NCBI RefSeq assembly: GCF_900115635.1
Contig: NZ_FOXE01000017.1
Span: forward strand, 1-64,000
Length of the DNA stretch: 64,000 bases
Origin: Oscillibacter sp. PC13
Lineage (GTDB): Bacteria; Bacillota; Clostridia; Oscillospirales; Oscillospiraceae
Direction: 5' to 3'
Numbering within the stretch: position 1 is the stretch's first letter; each line of letters opens with the position of its first letter. Position numbers and translations under genes: made by a program. Positions 54,145-62,625 of this stretch are shown in pieces. The notes beneath the pieces were generated by a model that was not told where the DNA came from, did no database searches, and worked only from the letters and a program-made list of their open reading frames with translations.

Positions 54145-55859
54145 CCCATGGGCCCTCCTCCCATACCGCCTCCGCCGGGGCCACCGCTGGGGCCGCCTCC
54201 GACCGTGGTCACGGTCATGCCGCCGGGCATACCGCCCATCATCATGTTCATGCCGCTGCTGCCGGTTTGAATATACGCAACGGTATCTCCCTCCTGGAGG
54301 CCGGAGGCAATCTCCGTATAGCTGTCGTCGCTGACGCCGATTTCCACTTCCACATAGGCATAGCCCTCCGGAGCCTCCTGGTCGGTGGCGTTGGCCGCAC
54401 TGGGGGAGTCGGCAGTCACAAGAACCGTGTTGCCGCGGTTGACCGCGCCGCTGGGAACTGCCAGCACCCCCTCCGCAGAGGAAATCACAATCTCCGCATC
54501 CACATTCATGCCGGGACGGAGGCCGTCCGTCTCATCAATGCGGACGGTAACGGGATAAGTCGTGATGCCGCCGGAGGTCGTGCCCGCCACGGACACCTTG
54601 GTGACCACGCCGGTATAGGTTTTCCCCTCCACGGCGTCGGCGGTCACCTCCACTGTCTGGCCCACCTCCACCTGGGAGATGTCCAGTTCGTCGATGCTCA
54701 TGGTCATTTCCAAATAGCTCAGATCATAGATGGTGCAGAGCGTCCCGGTGGAGCCGCCCTCAATTTTGTCTCCGGCCTTTGCGGTTTTTGTCACCACTGT
54801 GCCGGAAATCGGGGCCGTGACCTTGTAATCATCCAGGGTGTCCTGGGCGTTTTCCAGGTTGGTCTGGGCATTGCTCAAGCTGATTTTGGCATTGTCAATC
54901 TGGTCGTCCACGCTGTCGCCGGTGATGGTGCAGATACGGTCACCGTCAGAAATCGTGTCACCGGCCAGCCAGCTGAGGCCGGATACCTTGCCGGAGGCCT
55001 CGGCGGTGATAACACTGGAGGCACTGACTTTGATGCTGGCGTTGCCGTAACTGGAATAGCTGCCAATCACCGCCGTGGCTGTATAGCTGGAGGTGACAAG
55101 CCCCGGATTTGTGGCCTTCACCCGGACGGTGGTCAGCATTCTGCCATTGTCGGAGGCCGTGGAGCCGTTGGAGACTGCGGTTACGGTGCCGGTGGTGGTG
55201 CCTGCGAAGCCGTTGATGAAAATGGTGGCCGTCTGGCCCACGTAAAAGGCGCTGTTGTCCACATAGGTAAACAGGAAGTCGATATAAATGTTGTTGTCCC
55301 CCACGATTTTCAGCAGCTCTGTGCCGGCACTCACACTGTCGCCGTTATTGACATACACCTCGCTGACCGATCCGCTCATGTCGGCGGTGGGATACTTGGC
55401 CTTTACCGCCGAGTTGTAGCTCTTCTGCGCCTGGGTATAGCTGTTCTGCGCCTGGGTCTGACTGCTGCTGGCGTTGGAGGAGTCCAGGGTATAGAGCAGC
55501 TGCCCCTCCGTCACCTCGTCGCCCTCCTCAAAGGTGTCGCTGAGAATCTCTGCGGATACCAAGGTTGTCACCGTATAGGAATCCGCCGGCTGCAGCGTAC
55601 CGCTGGAGCTGAGAGAATTTGTGATATTCCTCGTCTCCACTGCCGCTGTGGTATAGGTGGTGTCAGCTGCGGCAGCCTTTGGGGTATTCAGCAGTTTCGA
55701 GGCCGCCAGACCGCCGGCGGCAACCGCCACCAGAGCCAAAATCAGCCACTTTTTCTTCTTGCCCTTCAGGGGGTTCTTCCAGGCGCGCTTTTTCTTTGCA
55801 GGCGCCTCCTCGGGCGAAAGGGCCTCCGCCGCTTGTTCTTCCAGCAGTTCGTCTTTCAT
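54141..55859 (-). CDS. HlyD/MacA-type adaptor protein with Gly/Met-rich tail
   Basis: This 572-residue adaptor begins with an acidic/lysine-rich cytoplasmic part, then a membrane helix (KKWLILALVAVAAGGLAASK) and a secreted part with barrel-sandwich hybrid halves, a long coiled coil (QTQAQNSYTQAQKSYNSA and DDQIDNAKISLSNA) and beta-barrel domains. The last about 40 residues are Gly/Met-rich (MNMMMGGMPGGM, then GGG repeats). It connects the ABC permease to the outside. The ATG at 55859 has AAAGGA 10 bases upstream. Metal binding by the tail is possible but not shown. Confidence 0.88.
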   Translation of the reverse strand: MKDELLEEQAAEALSPEEAPAKKKRAWKNPLKGKKKKWLILALVAVAAGGLAASKLLNTPKAAAADTTYTTAAVETRNITNSLSSSGTLQPADSYTVTTLVSAEILSDTFEEGDEVTEGQLLYTLDSSNASSSQTQAQNSYTQAQKSYNSAVKAKYPTADMSGSVSEVYVNNGDSVSAGTELLKIVGDNNIYIDFLFTYVDNSAFYVGQTATIFINGFAGTTTGTVTAVSNGSTASDNGRMLTTVRVKATNPGLVTSSYTATAVIGSYSSYGNASIKVSASSVITAEASGKVSGLSWLAGDTISDGDRICTITGDSVDDQIDNAKISLSNAQTNLENAQDTLDDYKVTAPISGTVVTKTAKAGDKIEGGSTGTLCTIYDLSYLEMTMSIDELDISQVEVGQTVEVTADAVEGKTYTGVVTKVSVAGTTSGGITTYPVTVRIDETDGLRPGMNVDAEIVISSAEGVLAVPSGAVNRGNTVLVTADSPSAANATDQEAPEGYAYVEVEIGVSDDSYTEIASGLQEGDTVAYIQTGSSGMNMMMGGMPGGMTVTTVGGGPSGGPGGGGMGGGPMG

Positions 55860-56057
55860 GGCTCGCTGTTCCTTTCTGGGTGTCGTTTCCAAAAATTCAT
55901 GGCAATACCATACGGGAGAAAGTTGAAATCAAGCTGAAAGGATTGCTTGAATTTATTTCTATTTTTTATAATTTATTAAAATTTTCTTCAATATTTATGT
56001 CTTAAAAATTCCTGAAATCGTTTTGTTCAATTTTTATTTGCCAGGTTAAAAAAGAAA

Positions 56058-56096
56058 AAAGGGGCCCCGGAAACCATCAGTTTCCGGGGCCCCTTT
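56058..56096 (-). terminator. Terminator of the hydroxyacid dehydrogenase gene
   Basis: A 17-bp perfect stem (56058-56074 and 56080-56096) with CATCA loop is followed on the minus strand by TTTTTTCTTTTTT. Confidence 0.85.
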
Positions 56097-56116
56097 GGGG
56101 CAGACGGGAAGGGTCG

Positions 56117-57067
56117 TCAGGGAATGTCTTTCAGGTGCTCCATGTTCTTTCGGACGCCCTCGCAGCATGCGTGGAACTTGGCTTTCTCCTCTTCCGTAAG
56201 AGGCAGCTCCACCACCAGCTCCACGCCGTTTTTGCCGATAACGCAGGGAACGCCCACAAAGAGGCCGCTCTCGCCGTACTCACCGGTGAGTTCCGCGCTG
56301 GCAGGCATAATGGCCTTCTCGTCGTGGAGGACAATGCTTACCATCCGGGCGGCGGTGGTGGCAATGCCGTACTCGGTGCAGAATTTACCGGCAAAGGTCA
56401 CCCAGCCGCCGCCGATGGACTCCTTCTGCAGCGCCTCCCGGTCAAAGCGGAATCGCCCGTCGGTTTCCGCCCACTTGTCCAGAGGCATTCCCCGGAAAGA
56501 TACACAGGACCAGGGGGCAAACTGGTCGTTGCCGTGTTCTCCCATCATATAGCAGGTGATGGACTTGTGGTCCACACCAGTCTGCCGGGCCAGAGCGCTG
56601 ATCAGGCGGGCGGTGTCCAGCCCGGTTCCGGTGCCAAAGACCCGTCCCTTGGGAAGGCCCAGTCCCAACGCCAGCTCCCGGGTAACGATATCGCAGGGAT
56701 TCGTGATATTCACCACCACACCGTCAAAGCCGCTGCTCTTGATCTGCTCCATATAGCCGCGGACGGCCGGAATTGTATAGTCCATCTCTGTGAGGCGGTT
56801 GTGGTTGCCCCGCAGCAGGTCAATTTTCCCAACGCAGTTGACCATCACGTCACAGTCGTTCAAATCGGCAAACTCCCCTGCACACACGGTGACCCGGTGG
56901 GGGAGATAGGCCGCAGCGTCCCTTAAATCCTGGGCCTCACTGGCAAGCTTCTGCTTGTTTTGGTCCACCAGCACCAATTCATCGGCGATGCCCTGCACCG
57001 CCAGGGAATATGCCACGTGGGCGCCCACGTGACCCAGACCGACAACGCCGACTTTTCTTGTTTTCAT
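56117..57067 (-). CDS. L-2-hydroxyacid dehydrogenase (lactate/hydroxyisocaproate type)
   Basis: This 316-residue LDH/MDH-family enzyme reduces a 2-oxoacid with NADH. It has the cofactor motif VGLGHVGAHVAYSLA, the substrate-site Arg in DLLRGNHNRLTE, NPCDIVT, GTGTGLDTARL and the catalytic His in GEHGNDQF. The NPCD and GTGTxLDTAR forms are closer to L-2-hydroxyisocaproate dehydrogenase than to standard LDH. The ATG at 57067 has AGGAGG 7 bases upstream. It is monocistronic with a promoter at 57354-57382 and a long leader. Confidence 0.88.
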   Translation of the reverse strand: MKTRKVGVVGLGHVGAHVAYSLAVQGIADELVLVDQNKQKLASEAQDLRDAAAYLPHRVTVCAGEFADLNDCDVMVNCVGKIDLLRGNHNRLTEMDYTIPAVRGYMEQIKSSGFDGVVVNITNPCDIVTRELALGLGLPKGRVFGTGTGLDTARLISALARQTGVDHKSITCYMMGEHGNDQFAPWSCVSFRGMPLDKWAETDGRFRFDREALQKESIGGGWVTFAGKFCTEYGIATTAARMVSIVLHDEKAIMPASAELTGEYGESGLFVGVPCVIGKNGVELVVELPLTEEEKAKFHACCEGVRKNMEHLKDIP

Positions 57068-57353
57068 AATCATTCCTCCTGTGGTCTTTGGATATGCACC
57101 TGCTTGCGTACGGCTGGAACCTGGCAAATCCCACCAAGCTGTTTTTTATGCCGGCGGCAGGCGCGAAACGGGCACCGGAAAAGCAAAAACGGACGCCGCA
57201 TCGGCGTCCGGAGGCAGAACGGTATAGGCGGGTCTTCATGGGGCCGCCTCCCGGCAAACGCGGCTGCGGCAATCGCACGAACTGCGTTCTCCATGGTGTC
57301 TCACAGCGATCCAGCTCCTTTGCCATTCGTGCAGAGCGGATTTTCTATCCATC

Positions 57354-57382
57354 ACCTTACGAGTCTGACGCAGAAAAGTCAA
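57354..57382 (-). promoter_or_regulatory. Promoter of the L-2-hydroxyacid dehydrogenase gene
   Basis: On the minus strand TTGACT (57377-57382) and TAAGGT (57354-57359) are 17 bases apart. The transcript leader would be close to 290 bases. Confidence 0.6.
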
Positions 57383-57469
57383 TTCCAAGCTACGGAATTT
57401 TATTTTTTTCGTTGGCTTATCAAATTTTAGCACCTCCCTCTCTTTTTCCACTGTTCAATCCGCACAAGA

Positions 57470-57509
57470 AAAGAGGGCAGGCAGCGCCATGGCGCTGCCT
57501 GCCCTCTTT
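57470..57509 (-). terminator. Terminator of thiE-thiD (perfect 40-bp palindrome)
   Basis: This perfect palindrome with 20-bp arms (AAAGAGGGCAGGCAGCGCCA and its complement) is followed on the minus strand by TTTTCTTG. It lies downstream of the thiD stop. Confidence 0.8.
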
Positions 57510-57657
57510 CCAAATATTCCATCCCGGTTTCACCAGAGCCGCCTATGGCGGCACAGCCTGGAATGAAAGCGCGTGAGCCGGGACGGCCCACATGCGCAAA
57601 ACTTCATGCACCGTCGCTTTTGCCTGATATCGCGGCACGGCCGCAGCGCATAATGTT

Positions 57658-58464
57658 TTATGCCTCGCCGCCGATAAACCGGCTGCTCAAATCAAACATG
57701 TGGTCCATGGGGCCGCTGCCGGCGCCCAGGTTCAGTTGTGCGGCCAGCGCCCCGGAGATATAGGCCTTGGCCCGCTCCACCGCGGTGTCCAAGTCATATC
57801 CCTTGGCCAGATTGGAGGCAATGGCACTGGAGAGCGTACAGCCCGTGCCATGGGTGTTGGGGTTGTTGATCCGCTTTCCGTAGAACCACTTGCCGCCACC
57901 GCCGCGCCAGAGGAGATCGTCCGCATCGTGAATCTGGTGGCCGCCCTTGCACAAAACCGCGCAGCCGTACCGCTCGCTGATGGTCCTGGCGGCATTCTCC
58001 ATCCCCGCAGCATCCTGAATGGAGAGGCCGGAGAGAATCTCTGCCTCCGGAATGTTGGGCGTCACCACTGTGGCCAGCGGCAGGAGTTGCTCCTTCAGCG
58101 CCGTTACCGCCGTTTCAGAGATTAGCCGGTCTCCGGAGGTGGCTACCATCACCGGATCCACCACCACGTTTTTCGCGCCATACTGGCGCAGCTTTTCTGC
58201 GATAACGCCGATCAGCTCAACGCTGGCTACCATACCTGTTTTTACCGCATCTGGGAAAATGTCTGTAAAAACGCAGTCCATCTCTTCGGCCAGAAAGTCA
58301 GGGGCACATTCCACAAACCGACGGACACCAGTGGTGTTCTGTGCCACCAGAGCCGTAACAGCGCAGGTGGCAAACACGCCGTTTGCCGTCATGGTTTTGA
58401 TATCCGCCTGGATTCCGGCGCCTCCGCTGGGATCTGTTCCAGCGATCGTCAATGCTGTCTTCAT
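57658..58464 (-). CDS. thiD: Hydroxymethylpyrimidine (phosphate) kinase
   Basis: This 268-residue kinase phosphorylates hydroxymethylpyrimidine for thiamin synthesis or salvage. It has the N-terminal TIAGTDPSGGAGIQADIK, VKTGMV, the VVVDPVMVATSGD loop and the C-terminal NTHGTGCTLSSAIASNLA anion-hole/catalytic motif (Asp/Cys). It follows thiE on the same strand, 132 bases away. Confidence 0.95.
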   Translation of the reverse strand: MKTALTIAGTDPSGGAGIQADIKTMTANGVFATCAVTALVAQNTTGVRRFVECAPDFLAEEMDCVFTDIFPDAVKTGMVASVELIGVIAEKLRQYGAKNVVVDPVMVATSGDRLISETAVTALKEQLLPLATVVTPNIPEAEILSGLSIQDAAGMENAARTISERYGCAVLCKGGHQIHDADDLLWRGGGGKWFYGKRINNPNTHGTGCTLSSAIASNLAKGYDLDTAVERAKAYISGALAAQLNLGAGSGPMDHMFDLSSRFIGGEA

Positions 58465-58596
58465 ATGTATGCTTCCTTTCTTCTCTGCATTGAAGTTTTA
58501 TGAAGCGATACAAGGTGGTGCCCCCAATGTACCGCTCATCGGGAATTTCCCAAGCCGCTCCGCTTCCTCGGAGCTCGGCTCAGTCGGTTCCGTTTT

Positions 58597-59238
58597 TTAT
58601 CGGCAAATCTCTCCCGACAAACGCAGCAGCTCCGCCGCCGCCGCCTTTACATCACGCTGCGCAAAGATGGCGGAAACCACCGCCACTCCGTCCAGCCCGC
58701 AGTTTTGCAGCTCCAGGATATTTTCCCGGCTGATGCCTCCGATGGCCACCACGGGAATGCTCACGGTATCCGTGATGCTCCGGAACATTTCCCGGGGAAT
58801 GGGTTTTGCCTCCGCCTTGGTTCCCGTGGCAAAGGCCGCGCCCACGCCCAGATAGTCCGCGCCGGCAGCCTGGGCGGCCAGCGCCTCTTCTACATTGTGG
58901 GCGGAGACGCCAATGATTTTGTCCGGTCCCAGCATGGCCCGGACCCGTCCTGCTTCCAGATCCTCCTGTCCCACATGGACGCCGTCCGCACCGGTCTTCA
59001 CTGCGATTTCCGCATTGTCATTGATGATGCTGAGGACGCCGCAGCGGCGGCACAGCGCCACAAACTGCTCCGCCTCTGCCAAAAAGGCGTCATCCCCCAG
59101 GTGCTTTTCCCGCAGCTGGACCATGGTGGCCCCGCCGGCGACGGCCTCCTCCACCTGCTTCAGCAGCCCCGCCGTATCCGGTGCCCAGCTTCTGTCCGTC
59201 ACAGCATACAGCCGCAGACGCTTCCCCTCCAGTTTCAT
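58597..59238 (-). CDS. thiE: Thiamin-phosphate synthase
   Basis: This 213-residue barrel enzyme couples hydroxymethylpyrimidine diphosphate with thiazole phosphate. It has LRLYAVTDRSW, MVQLREKHL, INDNAEIA, DGVHVGQEDL, IGVSAHNVEEA and the C-terminal VVAIGGISRENI. The ATG at 59238 has GGAGGG 7 bases upstream; the longer frame from 59280 overlaps the riboswitch terminator. It is preceded by a TPP riboswitch. Confidence 0.95.
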   Translation of the reverse strand: MKLEGKRLRLYAVTDRSWAPDTAGLLKQVEEAVAGGATMVQLREKHLGDDAFLAEAEQFVALCRRCGVLSIINDNAEIAVKTGADGVHVGQEDLEAGRVRAMLGPDKIIGVSAHNVEEALAAQAAGADYLGVGAAFATGTKAEAKPIPREMFRSITDTVSIPVVAIGGISRENILELQNCGLDGVAVVSAIFAQRDVKAAAAELLRLSGEICR

Positions 59239-59253
59239 ACACGCGCCCTCCTC

Positions 59254-59297
59254 AAAAATAAAACCCGCAAACATACCCAAGGTCGGTACATTTGCGG
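59254..59297 (-). terminator. Riboswitch-controlled terminator before thiE
   Basis: On the minus strand an imperfect stem (59284-59296 with 59264-59278) is followed by TTTTATTTTT, just downstream of the TPP aptamer and before the thiE ribosome binding site. It should form when TPP is bound. Confidence 0.75.
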
Positions 59298-59310
59298 CTT
59301 GCGCTGCTGG

Positions 59311-59396
59311 TTTTCCCTACGTTGGCATGATCCAAATCAGGTCCCGGGTCGAAACCTTTCCGGTTTCCTCTCAGCCTGCGGCAGCAGACTCCCCGT
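59311..59396 (-). ncRNA. TPP riboswitch (thiE-thiD unit)
   Basis: On the minus strand the THI-box elements appear in order: GGGGAGTC, GGCTGAGAGG, the P3 hairpin, then GACCC, ACCTGATTTGGATCATGCCA and ACGTAGGGA. It would sense thiamin diphosphate and, through the terminator at 59254-59297, shut down thiE and thiD. Confidence 0.95.
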
Positions 59397-59474
59397 TTTT
59401 TTATCATCATACGCCGTCTTGTCCGGGAATGCAAGTCATTTTCCGGAAACCTTCGAAAAAAGCCTGGCGGCCGC

Positions 59475-59503
59475 TTGACATTCCGCTGCCGCAATGCCAT
59501 AAT
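59475..59503 (+). promoter_or_regulatory. Promoter of the thiW-thiM unit
   Basis: TTGACA (59475-59480) and CATAAT (59498-59503) are 17 bases apart, directly before the plus-strand TPP riboswitch. Confidence 0.75.
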
Positions 59504-59518
59504 AAATCTCGCAAAAAC

Positions 59519-59602
59519 AGGGGAGCTGTTTCGGCTGAGAGGAAACCGGAAAGGTTTCGACCCTTCACCTGATGTGGGTAATGCCACCGTAGGAAGTTAT
59601 CA
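59519..59602 (+). ncRNA. TPP riboswitch (thiW-thiM unit)
   Basis: The THI-box elements are GGGGAGC, GGCTGAGAGG, the same P3 hairpin as the minus-strand riboswitch, GACCC, CACCTGATGTGGGTAATGCCA and CCGTAGGAAG. A terminator hairpin follows at 59616-59646. It represses the salvage genes when TPP is high. Confidence 0.95.
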
Positions 59603-59615
59603 CCGGTGCTGTACG

Positions 59616-59646
59616 GCGGAGCCCCATCCAGGGCCCCGCTGTTTTT
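59616..59646 (+). terminator. Riboswitch-controlled terminator before thiW
   Basis: A near-perfect stem GCGGAGCCC with GGGCCCCGC (one mismatch) is followed by TGTTTTTAT, 14 bases after the aptamer. Confidence 0.75.
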
Positions 59647-59942
59647 ATAATCATCAAAAACTTTGATGCCAGAAAGGATGTGTCAGCGGAGAAGTCATGT
59701 GGGCATCCCGGGAAACAACCGGGGGCGGGCAGAGGGGGAGCGCCCTGTGCCCGGTGCCAGCGCAGCGATGGGAAGCCGTGTTCCGGCGTGAGAGGAGGCC
59801 AGCAAGCCTCGACCGATTTTTCCAGCAGGCGGAGAGGGGAGAGCCCCAGCTTCGTCTGTCACCTTGCCATCGCAAGGGGAAAACGCTGCCTGTCTGACCG
59901 TTTTCTCCCTGCCAATTCTGATGAATCAAAGGAGTTTTCCAC
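59647..59942. other. Long thiW leader with a TPP-like fragment
   Basis: Between the riboswitch terminator and thiW lie almost 300 transcribed bases without a gene. Around 59778-59815 the run GGGAAGCCGTGTTCCGGCGTGAGAGG and a hairpin ending CGACC resemble the first half of a TPP aptamer, but with a base inserted in CTGAGA and no recognisable second half. A small hairpin CCTTGC-CATC-GCAAGG follows near 59862. Confidence 0.4.
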
Positions 59943-60461
59943 ATGAAAAAGAACCACACCAAAAAGCTGGCGGTGGCCGGCATCCTCTGCGCTGTCGCTG
60001 TCGTCGGCAGCCTGTTTTCCTTCCCCGTCTTCGGCAGCAAGTGTGCCCCGGTGCAGCACATGGTGAATATCCTGTGCGCCGTGTTCCTGGGCCCGTGGTA
60101 CGGCGTGGCCGTGGCCTTCGTGGCAAGCCTTCTGCGCAATTTGCTGGGCCTTGGAAGCCTGCTGGCCTTTCCCGGCAGCATGTGCGGCGCATTGCTGTGC
60201 GGACTGGTATACTGGAAGAGCCGGAATCTCCCCGCCACGCTGGTGGGTGAGGTCTTCGGCACCGGTATCATCGGCGGCCTTCTGTCCTATCCCATCGCTG
60301 TGGCCTTTATGGGGGTAACCGCCGGAAGCATCGCCTTTTACGCCTATGTGGTGCCCTTTTTGGTATCCACCGTGGGCGGCTCCATTCTGGCGGGCGCGCT
60401 GGTGTTCGCCCTGCAGCGCAGCGGCGCGTTCCAGTCCATGCACGCCACCCTGGAGGGCTGA
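59943..60461 (+). CDS. thiW: ThiW-type ECF transporter S component
   Basis: This 172-residue membrane protein has five to six helices and the ThiW features LAVAGILCAVAVVGSLFSFP, KCAPVQHMVNILCAVFLGPW and FPGSMCGALLCGL. It is the substrate-binding unit of an energy-coupling factor importer for a thiazole precursor; the shared A/A'/T module must be elsewhere in the genome. AAAGGAG precedes the ATG. It is cotranscribed with thiM, the kinase for the imported thiazole. Confidence 0.9.
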   Translation: MKKNHTKKLAVAGILCAVAVVGSLFSFPVFGSKCAPVQHMVNILCAVFLGPWYGVAVAFVASLLRNLLGLGSLLAFPGSMCGALLCGLVYWKSRNLPATLVGEVFGTGIIGGLLSYPIAVAFMGVTAGSIAFYAYVVPFLVSTVGGSILAGALVFALQRSGAFQSMHATLEG

Positions 60462-60500
60462 CCATCCCCTTATCTTATCATAACCTTTCGGAGGTGTCCC

Positions 60501-61304
60501 ATGATCCATTTTAACTGCCTGGATACCGTGCGGCAGCGGCGCCCTCTGATCCACTGCATCAGCAACATCGTCTCCGCCAACGACTGCGCCAATCTGGCCC
60601 TGGCCGTGGGTGCCAGCCCCATTATGGCCCAGGCGGTGGAGGAGATGGACGCCATCACCGCTGCCAGCAGTGCCACGGTTTTGAACACCGGCACGCCGGA
60701 TACCGCCAAATTTGACGCCTGTCTGCTCTGCGGCAGGGCGGCACAGGCACAGGGGCAGCCCCTGGTGCTGGATCCGGTGGGTGTGGGTGCCTCCCCCTGG
60801 CGGCTGCAGCGGGTGCGGGAGATGCTGGATCTCTTCACGCCGTCCATCCTGCGGGTAAATCTGGGCGAGGCCCGGGCCCTGCTCCGCATGGAGAGTCTGG
60901 AGCAGGGGGTGGACAGTCCTTCCTCCGCTGCCTTGGAGGAGCGTCTGGAGACGGCGGGAACCCTGGCCCTGCGCCGGCACACCACCGTCCTTCTCTCCGG
61001 ACCGGAGGACATCATCACCGACGGCACCTCCGCCTGGTGCGCCGAGGGCGGCAGCGGCCGCATGACCCAGGTCACCGGCACAGGCTGTATGCTGTCGGTG
61101 CTGTGCGGCGTGTTTGCCGCCGTGGAGCCGAATCCGCTCTCTGCCGCGGCGCTGGCCGCCGCCTTTTGGAAGGTCTGCTCCCAGCGGGCGGAGGCGTATA
61201 CCGCCGGCAAAGGCCCCTCCTCCTTCCGCGGCGCGCTGCTGGACAGCGCGGGTCTTCTGACAGCCCCGGAGTTTTCCGCAGAGGCCAGACTGACTGCCCT
61301 GTAA
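60501..61304 (+). CDS. thiM: Hydroxyethylthiazole kinase
   Basis: This 267-residue kinase phosphorylates hydroxyethylthiazole. It has PLIHCISNIVSANDCANLAL, GASPIMAQAVEEM, LDPVGVGAS and the C-terminal MTQVTGTGCMLSVLCGVFAA active-site motif with Cys. CTTTCGGAGG lies before the ATG. With ThiW it forms a thiazole salvage unit; a terminator follows. Confidence 0.95.
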   Translation: MIHFNCLDTVRQRRPLIHCISNIVSANDCANLALAVGASPIMAQAVEEMDAITAASSATVLNTGTPDTAKFDACLLCGRAAQAQGQPLVLDPVGVGASPWRLQRVREMLDLFTPSILRVNLGEARALLRMESLEQGVDSPSSAALEERLETAGTLALRRHTTVLLSGPEDIITDGTSAWCAEGGSGRMTQVTGTGCMLSVLCGVFAAVEPNPLSAAALAAAFWKVCSQRAEAYTAGKGPSSFRGALLDSAGLLTAPEFSAEARLTAL

Positions 61305-61310
61305 GTTCCA

Positions 61311-61353
61311 AACAGGCCCCTCCGTCTTCCGACCGGAGGGGCCTGTCTTTTTT
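61311..61353 (+). terminator. thiW-thiM terminator
   Basis: A GC-rich 13-14-bp stem (ACAGGCCCCTCCG with CGGAGGGGCCTGT) is followed by CTTTTTT. Confidence 0.85.
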
Positions 61354-61406
61354 CCGCATGTTTCCGGCTGTCCGCGCATAAGGTTGTCCCAGAAGGAGGG
61401 AGCAAC

Positions 61407-62573
61407 ATGAAGCGAAAACCGTCTTTCTCCGCCGCCGGGTTTTTCCGGCGGCTGGGAGCTGTCCTTTTGGCCCTTGGCACGCTGTGGGCCGCCGCCGTCA
61501 CCGCCGGCAGCGACACAGCAGCCGCTGCAGCCGCTGCGCTGCGGGCCTCTTCGCCCCTGGGGGCCCTAAAGTGGGAGCTGGGGGATTTATGGTACCGGGA
61601 CACCCTGTCTCCCGCGGCGGTGCTGACCTTGGGAGAGGCGCCGCTCCTGCTGTCCGCCCGCTCGGCCGTGGCGGAGCTGTGGTCCTCGGAGCGGTCTGAG
61701 ACACCGCCTGCGGCGGGAGAGCAGGAGGAGGTCGTCACCGTCCCGGTGGAAGAAACGCCACTGGACACCCCCGCGGCCACTGACAACGGCGTGGCCGCCA
61801 AAACCCTGGTGCCCACGGATCCCAGCGGCTATACCGTCTGCGGCAGGGCTTACATCTCCAACTCCACGGACTATGCCCTCTCCGTCACAGAGCTGGGAGA
61901 GCTTTTTGCCGCAGAGCTGACGGACGAGGAGCCGCAGATCCTGATTCTCCACACCCACGGCAGCGAAGCCTATACCCCCACCGCCGGCACAGACATTGTC
62001 TGGTCCGGCAACCACCGGACCACTGACTCCCGGTACAATGTGGTGAAGGTGGGCGACGAAATGGCGGATGTCTTCAGCGAAGCCGGACTCTCCGTGCTCC
62101 ACGACCGGACGCTTTACGACTATCCCAATTACTCCGGCGCCTACGACCGGTCCCTGGCCGCCATCCAAAGCTACCTGGCCCAGTACCCCTCCATCCGGTT
62201 CATCCTGGACATTCACCGGGACGCCATCGAGGACGCCCAGGGCAATGAATACAAGGTGGTCTCCGCCATTGACGGCGTGGGCACCGCAGCCCAGCTGACG
62301 CTGGTGGTGGGCAGCAGCGGCAGCGGGCTGACCCACGACCACTGGAAGGAGAATCTGAAGCTGGCAGTTGCCCTCCAACAGGATCTGCTGACAGAGTATC
62401 CCACCCTGATGCGGCCCATTCTGCTGCGAAATTCCCGTTATAACCAGCATGCCACCACCGGTTCCCTGCTGGTGGAGGTGGGCGCCGCCGGAAATTCCCC
62501 GGAGGAGGCGGCCCTGGCAGGGCGGCTTTTCGCGGCGCAGATGGTAGAGGTTCTCGAGGCCAGAAGCAAGTGA
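61407..62573 (+). CDS. spoIIP: Stage II sporulation protein P
   Basis: This 388-residue protein has one N-terminal membrane anchor (LGAVLLALGTLWAAAVTAG) and a C-terminal SpoIIP amidase/endopeptidase domain: ILILHTHGSEAYTP (Zn His and Glu), RFILDIHRDAI, and LLVEVGAAGNSPEEA. It degrades septal peptidoglycan during engulfment. Its presence shows that the organism belongs to an endospore-forming lineage. GAAGGAGGGAG precedes the ATG. Confidence 0.93.
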   Translation: MKRKPSFSAAGFFRRLGAVLLALGTLWAAAVTAGSDTAAAAAAALRASSPLGALKWELGDLWYRDTLSPAAVLTLGEAPLLLSARSAVAELWSSERSETPPAAGEQEEVVTVPVEETPLDTPAATDNGVAAKTLVPTDPSGYTVCGRAYISNSTDYALSVTELGELFAAELTDEEPQILILHTHGSEAYTPTAGTDIVWSGNHRTTDSRYNVVKVGDEMADVFSEAGLSVLHDRTLYDYPNYSGAYDRSLAAIQSYLAQYPSIRFILDIHRDAIEDAQGNEYKVVSAIDGVGTAAQLTLVVGSSGSGLTHDHWKENLKLAVALQQDLLTEYPTLMRPILLRNSRYNQHATTGSLLVEVGAAGNSPEEAALAGRLFAAQMVEVLEARSK

Positions 62574-62607
62574 AAAAGGAGACTGCTTTTGCAGTCTCCT
62601 TTTTTTG
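62573..62607. terminator. Terminator between spoIIP and rpsR
   Basis: A 14-bp stem (AAAAAGGAGACTGC and complement) with a 3-4-base loop has A- and T-runs that serve both convergent genes. Confidence 0.85.
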
Positions 62608-62625
62608 AAAAGTCCTTTGAAACAA

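Larger units (their letters stand above)
57068..57657. other. Upstream region of the hydroxyacid dehydrogenase gene
   Basis: This 590-base gap contains a perfect 9-bp hairpin (57190-57210) in the mRNA leader, the promoter for the dehydrogenase, and a terminator of the thi genes (57470-57509). No gene is supported. Confidence 0.45.

Noticed and set aside
54267-55937. A 556-codon plus-strand open frame over the adaptor gene
   Set aside because: It is an antisense shadow with Gly/His repeats mirroring the adaptor coding sequence.
59859-61379. A 506-codon minus-strand open frame over thiW and thiM
   Set aside because: It is antisense to two clear thiamin salvage genes and has no family motifs.
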